From Methanoregula sp. (GTDB taxonomy: Archaea > Halobacteriota > Methanomicrobia > Methanomicrobiales > Methanospirillaceae), in contig NZ_JALOCH010000001.1 in the NCBI RefSeq assembly GCF_023227875.1, forward strand, positions 357,144 to 421,143: 64,000 nucleotides of DNA. The letters are read 5' to 3'. Position 1 is the first letter of the stretch. Every line of letters starts with the position of its first letter. Positions 25,940 to 34,466 of the stretch are shown piece after piece. Position numbers and translations under genes: made by a program. The notes below the pieces were generated by a model. That model searched no databases. It was not told where the DNA came from and worked only from the letters and a program-made list of their open reading frames with translations.

Positions 25940-26717
25940 AGGATATCTCTCCAATCTCCCGTGTCCGAATCCGTACTGTCCGTCCCAGCTCGTCGGCGAT
26001 CTTCTTCAGTTCTGCCAGCGTGAGGGGAGGATGGTTCTCCTGAAGATTTCGTTGTTTACAGATATATTCCCCATTGGTCATATCAGGAGCAGTCTCGCGC
26101 ATCCGGATGATCTTGTGCTCGCCCTGCTGGAGCACGAGCGGCGTAGTCCCGATCTCCGCTGAGATCTTTTTGATATACTCTGCATTCTCGTAGAATGCGG
26201 TGATGACGATCTCTAATTCCGACAGGATATCCTCACGGGACGCTTTTTTGCAGATTTGAATGGATCTCTTCAGGTTTTTCTCATAGTTGTCCACAGGGAC
26301 CGTCGTGTACCCTCCCTGTAATCCGGAGAAACCTTCCCAACGGGTCTTGTAATCGATCGCGATCCTGTCTGCCAGGTGCTGCCGGATGAGTTCTTCCAGC
26401 GTACCGGGAAAAAGGCCGTTTGTCTGGAGTGCTACCGCAAGTCCCAGTTTCTTCGCATAGTTCGCCAGTTCAATGAGAGCCTCTTTCTGGAGGGTGGGCT
26501 CCCCGCCGGAAAAAACCACTCCGCTGATGAACGGCGATGAAGTCTTGATCATTTCTTTGATTTCATCGAGATCCCGGTGGTCTTCCCCGGACTGGATCGC
26601 CTCGTTCTGGCAGTAGGAACAGCGCAGGGGGCACCCCCGCAGGAATACTGTGCAGACCGCCCGCCCCCGCCAGTCGATCGTGGAGACCGGGACAAAACCC
26701 CCGAAGTTCAGCTGTAT
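25893..26717 (-). CDS. nrdG: Radical SAM activase, anaerobic ribonucleotide reductase activating protein-like
   Basis: About 274 aa from an ATA codon at 26715-26717. Read this way the N-terminus is (M)QLNFGGFVPVST, then RGCPLRCSYC, giving the CX3CX2C iron-sulfur motif at C29, C33 and C36, and GGEPTLQKEAL further on. The first conventional start (26552) would delete the cluster motif. NrdG enzymes generate the glycyl radical on NrdD; no NrdD is in the window, so the partner is inferred. A C-terminal extension of about 60 residues contains TLAELKKIADELGRTVRIRT. Confidence 0.82.
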   Translation of the reverse strand: MQLNFGGFVPVSTIDWRGRAVCTVFLRGCPLRCSYCQNEAIQSGEDHRDLDEIKEMIKTSSPFISGVVFSGGEPTLQKEALIELANYAKKLGLAVALQTNGLFPGTLEELIRQHLADRIAIDYKTRWEGFSGLQGGYTTVPVDNYEKNLKRSIQICKKASREDILSELEIVITAFYENAEYIKKISAEIGTTPLVLQQGEHKIIRMRETAPDMTNGEYICKQRNLQENHPPLTLAELKKIADELGRTVRIRTREIGEISYESDWRCRHARKRKR

Positions 26718-26726
26718 AGGATCACC
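26715..26726 (-). promoter_or_regulatory. Ribosome binding site and AUA start of the NrdG-like gene
   Basis: On the minus strand GGTGATCC (26726-26719) matches the archaeal 16S anti-Shine-Dalgarno and is followed by T and then ATA (26717-26715). An in-frame TAA lies 9 codons before the first CTG and no ATG, GTG or TTG occurs in between. Spacing GGTG to ATA is 5 bases, identical to parA. Confidence 0.6.
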
Positions 26727-26875
26727 GTGCCGGAATATTTATTCCCGTGGTTATTTGAGTGTATTGAGTTATGGGTCTGCAACTAAAGAGGTGCTTCCTG
26801 CTGCGGGTGATAGCAGCATTTCACAAGTACTGAACTACCGTTGAAAAAAATATGTTGTAAAAATGGATGGGATAA

Positions 26876-28153
26876 TCAGAATTTGAAGTGGCGGTTGACG
26901 ATCTTGATCGCACAATAATCGCCGCACATCGTGCAGCCGTCAGTATCGGCAGGCATGCGCTCTGACCGGATGGCCTTTGCCCGGGCAGGGTTCATGGCAA
27001 CAGCAAACTGCCGGTCCCAGTCAAGGTCACGGCGGGCGTGCCCCATCTCAAGGTCTAACTCGCGTGTCTTCTTCAGTTTAATCATGTCGCCGACGTGGGC
27101 GGCAATCCGTGAACTCATCACGCCTTCGTACACCTCTTCGGGGGTCGGGAGGGCAAGGTGCTCTGCCGGGGTAACGTAACAGATGAAATCTGCGCCGAGC
27201 GAGGAGGAGATAGCGGCACCTATGGCGGCGACACGGTCGTCGTAGCCGGGGGCGATGTCGGTGACGATGGGGCCGAGCATGTAGAACGGCTTGTGGTTGG
27301 TGACCCGTTTCATCAGCTGGACGTTGGTTGCGATCTCGTCGATCGGCACATGGCCCGGACCTTCAACGATCACCTGTACGTCCTGTGCGTGCGCCTTGTC
27401 TGCGAGTTCGGCATTGATGAGCAGTTCCTGGATACCTGCCCGGTCGGTTGCATCGTGGATCGCGCCGGCCCGCATGCCGTTGCCCATGGAAAGGGTGACT
27501 TCGTGCTCCTTCATGATCTCAAGCAGGTAGTCGAACTCCGAATAGAGCGGGTTCTCCTTCTCGTTGTGGAGCATCCACGCGGTCATGAATGCCCCTCCCC
27601 GGGAGACAAGTCCTCCATGACGGCCCTGGTTCTTCAGGCGCTTCACTGTCTCCCAGTTGATGCCGGTGTGGATGGCCATGAAGTTGGTGCCCGCCTTTGC
27701 CTGTTCGGCCGTGATCCGGAACAGGTCGTCCTCTTTCATGTTCACGACGGCCCCATCCTTCTGCGCCGCTTCAATGAATGCCTGGTACAGGGGCACGCAG
27801 CCAACACTGAGGTTTGTATTGGCGATAACCTGGCGGCGGATCTCCATGAAGTCCCCGCCGGTCGAGAGCTCCATGAGCGTGTCAGCGCCGGCACGTTCTG
27901 CCTGCTTTGCCTTCTCGATCTCTTCAGGGATATTAACGATATCCGTAGATGTCCCGATGGATGCATTCACCTTGGTGCGGAGCCCTTCGCCGATACCGCA
28001 GATCTTCACCTTGCGGTAGGGGGAGACCGGGATGACGATGTGGCCTTCGGCAACGCTGCGGCGGACGAAGTCTTCCGTGACTCCTTCCTGCTTTGCCACC
28101 AGTTTCATTTCTTCAGTTACGACGCCGCGCTTGGCATCTGCGACAATACTCAT
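26876..28153 (-). CDS. thiC: Phosphomethylpyrimidine synthase ThiC
   Basis: A 425-aa radical SAM enzyme that converts aminoimidazole ribotide to the HMP pyrimidine of thiamine. Conserved segments include VNASIGTS, GADTLMELSTGG, GNGMRAGAIHDATDRAG and VEGPGHVP. The C-terminal cluster motif is CTMCGDYC (C407, C410, C414), CX2CX3C, one residue shorter than the bacterial CX2CX4C. No TPP riboswitch is seen upstream. Divergent from cdc48. Confidence 0.96.
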   Translation of the reverse strand: MSIVADAKRGVVTEEMKLVAKQEGVTEDFVRRSVAEGHIVIPVSPYRKVKICGIGEGLRTKVNASIGTSTDIVNIPEEIEKAKQAERAGADTLMELSTGGDFMEIRRQVIANTNLSVGCVPLYQAFIEAAQKDGAVVNMKEDDLFRITAEQAKAGTNFMAIHTGINWETVKRLKNQGRHGGLVSRGGAFMTAWMLHNEKENPLYSEFDYLLEIMKEHEVTLSMGNGMRAGAIHDATDRAGIQELLINAELADKAHAQDVQVIVEGPGHVPIDEIATNVQLMKRVTNHKPFYMLGPIVTDIAPGYDDRVAAIGAAISSSLGADFICYVTPAEHLALPTPEEVYEGVMSSRIAAHVGDMIKLKKTRELDLEMGHARRDLDWDRQFAVAMNPARAKAIRSERMPADTDGCTMCGDYCAIKIVNRHFKF

Positions 28154-28352
28154 GGCATACTGGTTGCTGTAAAGACAAGATAAAGGCTTGTTTTTTCAAT
28201 TCTTGACTAAATCTGGCTTGTTAAGTAAACAAGTAAAGTTGAATTGGAATAACGCAGAATTTTTTGTGTTGCCCTTTTCCGCGATATGGTTGCCTTTTGC
28301 CCGTTTTCCCCCGGTTAAAAGAGAAATGAACGGCCATGGCTTATGCGCAATG

Positions 28353-28360
28353 TTTATATA
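28353..28360 (+). promoter_or_regulatory. TATA box of the cdc48-hsp20 operon
   Basis: TTTATATA followed by ATATCTAGC. It lies about 58 bp upstream of the ATG, which would place the transcription start near 28383 and give a leader with a GAGGTG ribosome binding site at 28399-28404. Confidence 0.6.
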
Positions 28361-28410
28361 ATATCTAGCACTAACTATTGGTAAACCTTAAACAAACGAG
28401 GTGTTTTACG

Positions 28411-30801
28411 ATGACAGAAAAGGATTATTTCGACGTTACAGTAAAAGAAGCAGCCCACGATGACGCAGGCCGCGGCATTGCACGGCTCAGTATCGAGGTG
28501 ATGAAGAAACTCGGGCTGGTCTCCGGCGATGTGATTGAGATCCAGGGCAAGAAGAAGGCCGCTGCAATCGTCTGGCCGGGATTTGCCCAGGACACCGGGT
28601 CAGGCACACTCCGGATTGATGGGAACATCCGGGGGAATGCCGGCACCGGTATTGACGAAAAGGTCAGGATCTGCAAATCAGAGGCAGAGTATGCGAAGAA
28701 GATCGTGGTCCAGCCCACCCAGCCGATCCGTCTTGTCGGGGGTGAGCAGTACCTTTCACGGGTATTGCGCGGGCGGCCGGTGATCGAAGGCCAGGCTGTC
28801 CGCGTTGACGTGATTGGGAACTCCATCACCCTCATCATCACGAAGGTCACCCCCAAGGGCATGGTCATCGTTACCGATGACACCGAGATCGAGCTGAAGG
28901 AAGAGGCCTACAAACCCGAAGAGGGCAAGCAGGAGATGTCCGATATCCATTACGAGGATATCGGCGGTCTCGGCCGCGAGCTCCAGCTCGTGCGCGAGAT
29001 GATCGAACTCCCGCTCCGCCACCCGGAGATCTTCGAGCGTCTTGGTATCCAGCCGCCCAAAGGTGTATTACTCTACGGTCCCCCGGGCACAGGTAAGACC
29101 CTGATTGCAAAGGCGGTTGCAAACGAGGTTGACGCCCACTTCATCACGCTCTCCGGCCCGGAGATCATGAGCAAGTACTATGGCGAGAGCGAGAAAGGGC
29201 TCCGCGAGAAGTTCGAGGAAGCGGAGCAGAACGCACCCGCCATCATCTTCATCGACGAGATCGATGCGATCGCCCCGAAGCGCGCCGAGGTGCAGGGAGA
29301 GGTCGAGCGCCGTGTTGTCGCCCAGCTCCTCTCACTCATGGACGGCCTCAAGGGCCGCGGGCAGGTCATCGTCATCGCGGCAACCAACCTGCCGGACTCC
29401 ATCGACCCGGCACTCCGCCGCGGCGGACGGTTCGACCGGGAGATCGAGATCGGTATCCCGGACAAGAAAGGACGCCTTGAGATCTTCCAGGTGCACAGCC
29501 GCGGCGTGCCGCTCGCTGACGACGTAAAGATCGAGGAGTTCGCAAACACCACCCACGGTTTTGTCGGTGCCGATATCGCGCTGCTTGTCAAGGAAGCGGC
29601 GATGCACGCGCTCCGTAAGATCATCCCCCAGATCAAGATCGACGAGGAGATCCCAAGCGAGGTGCTCGATGCGCTCCGGGTAACCAACGAGGACTTTGCC
29701 GAAGCCCGGAAGAACGTTGAACCCTCCGCAATGCGCGAGGTGCTGGTGGAGGTCCCCGATGTCACCTGGAAACAGGTCGGCGGGCTCGAGGACGTGAAAC
29801 AGGAGCTGAAGGAGGCGGTGGAATGGCCGCTCAAATACCCCGATGTGTTCGAGCGGCTCCAGACCAAGCCCCCAAAAGGCATCCTGATGTTCGGCCCGCC
29901 CGGTACTGGCAAGACACTACTCGCGAAGGCCGTGGCAAACGAGAGCGAGTGCAACTTCATCGCAATAAAAGGCCCCGAACTGCTGTCGAAGTGGGTAGGC
30001 GAATCCGAGAAAGGTGTCCGCGAGATCTTCCGCAAGGCACGACAGGCATCCCCGTCGATCATCTTCTTCGACGAGATCGATGCGCTGGTGCCCAAGCGCG
30101 GCACCTTCCAGGGATCATCCCATGTAACCGAGAGCGTTGTCTCCCAGATCCTGACTGAGCTTGACGGTATGGAGGAGCTGAAGAACGTCACCATACTCGC
30201 GGCCACCAACCGGCCGGATATGCTGGACGATGCCCTGCTCCGCCCGGGCCGGCTCGAGCGCCACATTTACGTCCCCGCACCCGATGCGGAGAGCAGGAAG
30301 AAGATCTTCGACGTTTATCTCGGCGGGGAGACCGGCAACATCCTTGCAAAAGACGTTGACGCTGAAGCTTTGGTGAAACAGACCGAAGGCTATGTTGGCG
30401 CCGACATCGAGGCCCTCGTCCGCGAGGCGAAGATGGCGGCAATGCGGGACTTCATCGTCGAGATGGGCGGCAGGAACGAGCAGGAGCGCAGGGACGCGAT
30501 CAAGAACGTGATGCTGACCAGGGCCCACTTCGATGCGGCCCTGCTCCGGGTGAAGGGATCGCTTGATGCGGACGCGATCGAGAAGTCCGAGCGCCAGGCA
30601 TGGGAGATGCTCTACAACCAGGAGCAGCGCACCATCCTTGACAAGGCTGCAATGCTGATCGCAAGGGCAGGCATGGCCCATAAGAAGGCCGATGAAAAAC
30701 CGGCCGATGAACTGCGCAGTGCCGTTTATGCACGGAAGAAGGACTTTGCCGCGATTGCAAAGATGTCCGAATCGCTTGAGAAGAAACTGGAAAAGGCATA
30801 A
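28411..30801 (+). CDS. cdc48: Cdc48/VAT-type AAA+ ATPase
   Basis: About 796 aa from ATG 28411. N-domain (double-psi barrel, residues about 1-185), then two AAA modules with Walker A motifs GPPGTGKT near residues 223 and 495, Walker B IIFIDEIDAI and IIFFDEIDAL, and SRH regions with RRGGRFDREIEIG and LRPGRLERHI. It unfolds protein substrates, possibly for the proteasome. Preceded by a clear TATA box and followed 32 bases on by an Hsp20 gene, a sensible protein quality-control pair. Confidence 0.97.
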   Translation: MTEKDYFDVTVKEAAHDDAGRGIARLSIEVMKKLGLVSGDVIEIQGKKKAAAIVWPGFAQDTGSGTLRIDGNIRGNAGTGIDEKVRICKSEAEYAKKIVVQPTQPIRLVGGEQYLSRVLRGRPVIEGQAVRVDVIGNSITLIITKVTPKGMVIVTDDTEIELKEEAYKPEEGKQEMSDIHYEDIGGLGRELQLVREMIELPLRHPEIFERLGIQPPKGVLLYGPPGTGKTLIAKAVANEVDAHFITLSGPEIMSKYYGESEKGLREKFEEAEQNAPAIIFIDEIDAIAPKRAEVQGEVERRVVAQLLSLMDGLKGRGQVIVIAATNLPDSIDPALRRGGRFDREIEIGIPDKKGRLEIFQVHSRGVPLADDVKIEEFANTTHGFVGADIALLVKEAAMHALRKIIPQIKIDEEIPSEVLDALRVTNEDFAEARKNVEPSAMREVLVEVPDVTWKQVGGLEDVKQELKEAVEWPLKYPDVFERLQTKPPKGILMFGPPGTGKTLLAKAVANESECNFIAIKGPELLSKWVGESEKGVREIFRKARQASPSIIFFDEIDALVPKRGTFQGSSHVTESVVSQILTELDGMEELKNVTILAATNRPDMLDDALLRPGRLERHIYVPAPDAESRKKIFDVYLGGETGNILAKDVDAEALVKQTEGYVGADIEALVREAKMAAMRDFIVEMGGRNEQERRDAIKNVMLTRAHFDAALLRVKGSLDADAIEKSERQAWEMLYNQEQRTILDKAAMLIARAGMAHKKADEKPADELRSAVYARKKDFAAIAKMSESLEKKLEKA

Positions 30802-30833
30802 CCTTCGAGTGAAGTAAAAACGAGGTGAGAACA

Positions 30834-31289
30834 ATGTACAAAGACCCCATGGATATGTTTGAAGAGATGGACGAGATGTTCGCCCGGCTCTTCTCACGGA
30901 TGGACCGGGAGTTCATGGACGGCAACCCTGATGTGTACGGGTACCGGATCGAATTCCGCAACGGAACCCCCGTGCAAGGGATGACGGAGGCACCGTTATC
31001 CCCGCCCCGGTCAACCCATGAACCGGTTGCCGAAGTCCACCGGATCGGTGACGAGACAAAGGTGATCACTGAACTCCCCGGTGCAACGGAAGAGATGATC
31101 CGGCTTGACGTAAAGGGGGACACGCTTGTCATTGACGCAGGCGATGCGGAGAATCACTACCACACCACCGCCGATCTCCCCCCGGTGGAGACGGCCTCGA
31201 TGCAAAAATCGCTCAGGAACGGCGTGCTGGAAGTCACGTTCCGGAACCTGCCCGATACTGAGGCTACTCATGAGCCCGGCAAGAATTAA
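30834..31289 (+). CDS. hsp20: Hsp20/alpha-crystallin family small heat shock protein
   Basis: A 151-aa protein from ATG 30834 (GAGGTGA just upstream). The N-terminus is Met/Asp/Glu-rich (MFEEMDEMFARLFSRMDREF), followed by a compact alpha-crystallin domain: KVITELPGATEEMIRLDVKG, then LRNGVLEVTFRNLP, the family end motif. It should hold unfolding proteins for Cdc48 or other chaperones. Co-transcribed with cdc48 by spacing. Confidence 0.9.
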   Translation: MYKDPMDMFEEMDEMFARLFSRMDREFMDGNPDVYGYRIEFRNGTPVQGMTEAPLSPPRSTHEPVAEVHRIGDETKVITELPGATEEMIRLDVKGDTLVIDAGDAENHYHTTADLPPVETASMQKSLRNGVLEVTFRNLPDTEATHEPGKN

Positions 31290-31366
31290 TCCTCTTTTTT
31301 TCTGCACTGCAAAAACGTGTATGAACAAAAGTTCATACTCAAACGATGAAAGTCATTGAAATTTTT

Positions 31367-31680
31367 GCTCTGTAGAAAACCTTGTCACAACGCACTCAGT
31401 GGAATTACGAGTGTGACCCCCTCTCTCGCTCGAAGAACGCTAAAGCGTTCTTCTCGACCTCCCTTCGGTCGGTCCCCCAAGGGGGAGTCCGAATGGTCCA
31501 ACAGGACCACGAGGACGCAGAAGAACCTGAAAGGTTCTTCGAGGCAGCCCAAGGGGTGCGCCCCCTTGACCCCCGTTGTAATCTCGAAAGTTTTCAAACA
31601 ACATTCTTGCCCAGCGAGGCCCCGACGAGGCGGCCGAGCGACCCCTGAAGGGGGTGGGCTTGCTCATATCCGTGATTATT
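31367..31680. mobile_element. One-ended, inverted relative of the MITE-like element
   Basis: Starts GCTCTGTAGAAAAC, the same end as at 11919 without its first G. It shares the block CACTCAGTGGAATTACGAG with the reverse complement of the element at 11919-12359, in the opposite orientation. The second terminal repeat is not found, so it is truncated or rearranged. It contains three dispersed hairpins and GC-rich inverted repeats such as CCCCCAAGGGGG. The 600-bp gap between hsp20 and fbp holds no gene. Confidence 0.65.
31432..31540. repeat. Three dispersed hairpins in the truncated MITE
   Basis: GAAGAACGCT-AA-AGCGTTCTTC at 31432-31453, TGGTCC-AACA-GGACCA at 31494-31509 and GAAGAACCT-GAA-AGGTTCTTC at 31520-31540. 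The last two form the typical double unit separated by CGAGGACGCA. Confidence 0.8.
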
Positions 31681-31889
31681 TTGGGAAATTATTTCGGGAT
31701 AGGACACTATACCTCATACCTGTTTAATTCAATTCTCCGGCAAAATCCTCTTTAAGTGATCTGATTTTCCCCACGTGCGCCGGATAATAATCCTCATAAA
31801 CCCCGCCATCAATAGACTACACACATCAGGGTGTCCGGCAGGACGCCCCGGGTTGCATGCCCTGATGTGGCAGAGGAAGGCGGTACCAC

Positions 31890-32795
31890 ATGAAACTCAA
31901 AGATTTCCTTGTCAGCGAAGGAACGGAAAAGAACCTGGCGGACCTGATCCTCTTTTTAAGCGAACAGGCCCCCGCCGTCAGGAAGGGTTTTCTGGTTGCC
32001 GGCAAAAAGGCAGCCGCCGGTGAGAAGACCCGGAATGTCTATGGCGAGGAGCAGATGCCCCTCGACAAGTACGCCGATGCGGTCTTCATCGACGGGCTGA
32101 AAAAATCCCGGCTTGCCCGGTATGTTGCAACGGAAGAGCAGGAGCAGGTTGTTGAGATAGCGAACCCGAAGGCTGGCTTCGGCGTGGTCATCGACCCGCT
32201 CGACGGCTCCTCGCTCATCGATGTGAACCTCTGTGTCGGTACCATCATCGGGATCTATCCCGGCCACGTACTTGAGAAGGGTTCCACTATGGTCGCCGCC
32301 ATGTACATGCTCTACGGGCCGCTCACGAGCCTGACCTTCACCACGGGCAAGGGCGTCCACGAGTTCGCAATGGACGATACCGGTGAATTTGTCCTGCGCC
32401 AGCGCGACCTCAGGATCCCCGAGGGGAAGGTTTTCGCGCCCGGCGCCCTCCGGAAGGACTACCTCCCCGCCCATGCCCGCTGGATCGCGCAGCTCGAACA
32501 GGAAGGGTACAAGCTCCGGTTCAGCGGCTGCTTCGTTGCCGACGTCCACCAGATCCTCCACAAGGGCGGTGTCTTCACCTACCCGGGGACCCGGGGAAAG
32601 GAGAAGGGAAAACTCCGCCTCCTCTATGAGGCCAACCCGATGGGCACGATCATCCACCATGCCGGCGGGGCGATCAGCAACGGCAGGACGGACATTCTTG
32701 GTATCGTACCCAAAGCGATCGATGACGTCACCCCGATCTATGTGGGGGGCAAAAAGGAGATCGCGCTGATTGAAAAATTTATGCGTGAAGCGTGA
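31890..32795 (+). CDS. fbp: Class I fructose-1,6-bisphosphatase
   Basis: A 301-aa protein with the class I FBPase metal site DPLDGSS at 102-108 and the C-terminal LLYEANPMGTIIHHAGG. It hydrolyses fructose 1,6-bisphosphate in gluconeogenesis. Many archaea use a bifunctional FBP aldolase/phosphatase instead, so a dedicated class I enzyme is notable. It lies 20 bases upstream of an aldolase gene, forming a two-gene gluconeogenic operon. Confidence 0.95.
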   Translation: MKLKDFLVSEGTEKNLADLILFLSEQAPAVRKGFLVAGKKAAAGEKTRNVYGEEQMPLDKYADAVFIDGLKKSRLARYVATEEQEQVVEIANPKAGFGVVIDPLDGSSLIDVNLCVGTIIGIYPGHVLEKGSTMVAAMYMLYGPLTSLTFTTGKGVHEFAMDDTGEFVLRQRDLRIPEGKVFAPGALRKDYLPAHARWIAQLEQEGYKLRFSGCFVADVHQILHKGGVFTYPGTRGKEKGKLRLLYEANPMGTIIHHAGGAISNGRTDILGIVPKAIDDVTPIYVGGKKEIALIEKFMREA

Positions 32796-32815
32796 ATAAA
32801 CAGGAGTGATACAGT

Positions 32816-33955
32816 ATGACAACAACTGATTTTGGTCCTCTCCCCGGCTCGACCATCTTAAAGGCGGTCGCCGGCCAGAAGACGATCGTCATGGCGGCGA
32901 ACATCCGGATCGCCTCTGTGGCCCAGGGTATCTTCAGGGCAGCAAAAGACACGGACTCGGCGGTCTTCATGGAACTGGCCCGGTCTGAGTGCGACCTCAA
33001 GGGCGGGTATACGGGGCTCACCCCGCAGGCCTTCTCCCGGCGGATGAGCGAGGATGCAAAAGCAGTCGGGTTCGATGTCTGGGCCCTCCACGCGGACCAC
33101 ATCACCGTCAAGAAGGGCGATGCCGCGGAAGTCGAAGGCACGAAGCAGCTGATCGATGCGCAGATCGCGGCCGGCTATACCTCGTTTGCGATCGATGCCT
33201 CCCACCTCTTCAATTTCGAGGGAAAGGATGTCCGGGAAGAACTTGAACCGAATATCCGGGTCACCACGGACCTTGCCCGCTATATTAAGAACAAAATGAA
33301 CGGGAAGGAGTTCGGCCTTGAAGTGGAAGTCGGGGAGATCGGCAGGAAAGACGGGAGCGGCCTTGTCCTGACAAAACCCGAAGAAGCGGTCACGTTCATT
33401 AAGGCGCTCAACGAGGCCGGTGTCTTTCCCAATGTACTTGCCATCGCAAACGGCAGCACCCATGGTCACACGTACGATGCACTCGGGAATGTGGTCGAAC
33501 AGCTCTCCATCGACATCCCCCAGACGAAGGCGATCGCAAAGGCCCTGCGGGATAACAATCTCCCGGTCGGGATCGCCCAGCACGGGATCACCGGCACGCC
33601 CCGCGACCTCATCAACCTCCACTTCCCGAAGGGCGACATCATCAAGGGCAATGTCGGCACCTTCTGGCAGGACGTGGTGTTCAGCACCCTGAAGGTGTAC
33701 GAACCTGAACTGTACAGGAATATCCAGGAATGGACGCTGGAGAAATACCGGCCATTGAATGCCGGCAAATCCGACCGCCAGGTGTTTGACGGGAACTGCA
33801 AGATGGCGATAAAAGAATTCTACAAAGACCTCTACTCCCTTCCGGAAGAGACCGAGCATGCGATCCGGTCCATGGCCTATGCCGAGAGCCTCGTCTTCTT
33901 CCGTGCGTTCGGGGCGTACGGGTCCGCGTCCCTTGTACGAAAGTCCCTGAAATAA
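32816..33955 (+). CDS. fba: Class II (metal-dependent) fructose-bisphosphate aldolase family protein
   Basis: A 379-aa protein with the class II signatures ALHADHIT (zinc His), GLEVEVGEIG, AIANGSTHGHTYD and GIAQHGITGTP. It should form fructose 1,6-bisphosphate from triose phosphates, directly upstream of the phosphatase step encoded by the preceding gene. Tagatose-bisphosphate aldolases share the fold, so substrate is inferred from context. The C-terminal 80 residues (CKMAIKEFYKDLYSLPEETE) are typical of the long form. Confidence 0.88.
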   Translation: MTTTDFGPLPGSTILKAVAGQKTIVMAANIRIASVAQGIFRAAKDTDSAVFMELARSECDLKGGYTGLTPQAFSRRMSEDAKAVGFDVWALHADHITVKKGDAAEVEGTKQLIDAQIAAGYTSFAIDASHLFNFEGKDVREELEPNIRVTTDLARYIKNKMNGKEFGLEVEVGEIGRKDGSGLVLTKPEEAVTFIKALNEAGVFPNVLAIANGSTHGHTYDALGNVVEQLSIDIPQTKAIAKALRDNNLPVGIAQHGITGTPRDLINLHFPKGDIIKGNVGTFWQDVVFSTLKVYEPELYRNIQEWTLEKYRPLNAGKSDRQVFDGNCKMAIKEFYKDLYSLPEETEHAIRSMAYAESLVFFRAFGAYGSASLVRKSLK

Positions 33956-34006
33956 AAAAACACCGTAATATTTTAGTGTCCGGATGGGAGATGTCGTGGA
34001 ATCCGA

Positions 34007-34138
34007 ATAGTTCTTCAGAACTATGAGGACGAGAAGATTTCGATAGAAATCTTCGAATCTCGACAATCTGAAGGGAGGCGAGAGCCGACCTTCAGGTCTC
34101 GCGACCCTCAACAAGTCGAAGAACCTTTCGGGTTCTTC
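34007..34138. repeat. Hairpin array downstream of the aldolase gene
   Basis: ATAGTTC-TTCA-GAACTAT (34007-34024), GAAGATTTC-GATA-GAAATCTTC (34033-34054), GACC-TTCA-GGTC (34087-34098) and GAAGAACC-TTTCG-GGTTCTTC (34118-34138). Two double units back to back in inverted order. They could also terminate the fbp-fba transcript. Confidence 0.8.
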
Positions 34139-34207
34139 TCCTACTTCGGCTCTTATGAGCCTCAGTATGCACAAACTTTAATTATCTTACATCCCAAATT
34201 AGGGCAG

Positions 34208-34444
34208 ATGGTTAACGGAATTGTTTTGCCGATAAAAAAAGTGTTTGCTCTCGTTGATTCAAAAATTTCTGTCGAGATCAAGGATGAGGGGCGGAAGCTG
34301 CAGGGACGGCTCGTTGCAGTGGATGAATACCTCAACATCCATATGGAAGAGACCATTGAATTTGTCGACAACCAGAGGGGACGAAGCCTTGGGGCCGTCG
34401 TAATCCGGGGTAACAATATTCTTACCATTGCACCGGTGATCTGA
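34208..34444 (+). CDS. LSm/Sm-like RNA-binding protein
   Basis: A 78-aa archaeal Sm protein: VEIKDEGRKLQGRLVAVDEYLNIHMEE is the Sm1 motif and GAVVIRGNNILTIAP the Sm2 motif. It forms heptameric rings that bind U-rich RNA. It is followed 22 bases later by a winged-helix gene. A T/A-rich CTTTAATTAT about 30 bp upstream is the probable TATA element. Confidence 0.95.
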   Translation: MVNGIVLPIKKVFALVDSKISVEIKDEGRKLQGRLVAVDEYLNIHMEETIEFVDNQRGRSLGAVVIRGNNILTIAPVI

Positions 34445-34466
34445 GTCAATACAGAAGGTGGAGACT

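Noticed and set aside
27158..28183. 341-codon frame antisense to thiC
   Set aside because: Complement of a highly conserved enzyme gene; no recognisable domain.
28154..28410. TPP riboswitch upstream of thiC
   Set aside because: Looked for the conserved CTGAGA and ACCTGA-like blocks on the minus strand; not found.
29178..30266. 362-codon frame antisense to cdc48
   Set aside because: Ser/Arg-rich shadow of the AAA modules without its own ribosome binding site.
32858..34174. 438-codon frame antisense to the aldolase gene
   Set aside because: Runs through the reverse of conserved class II aldolase motifs and into the hairpin array; no protein family.
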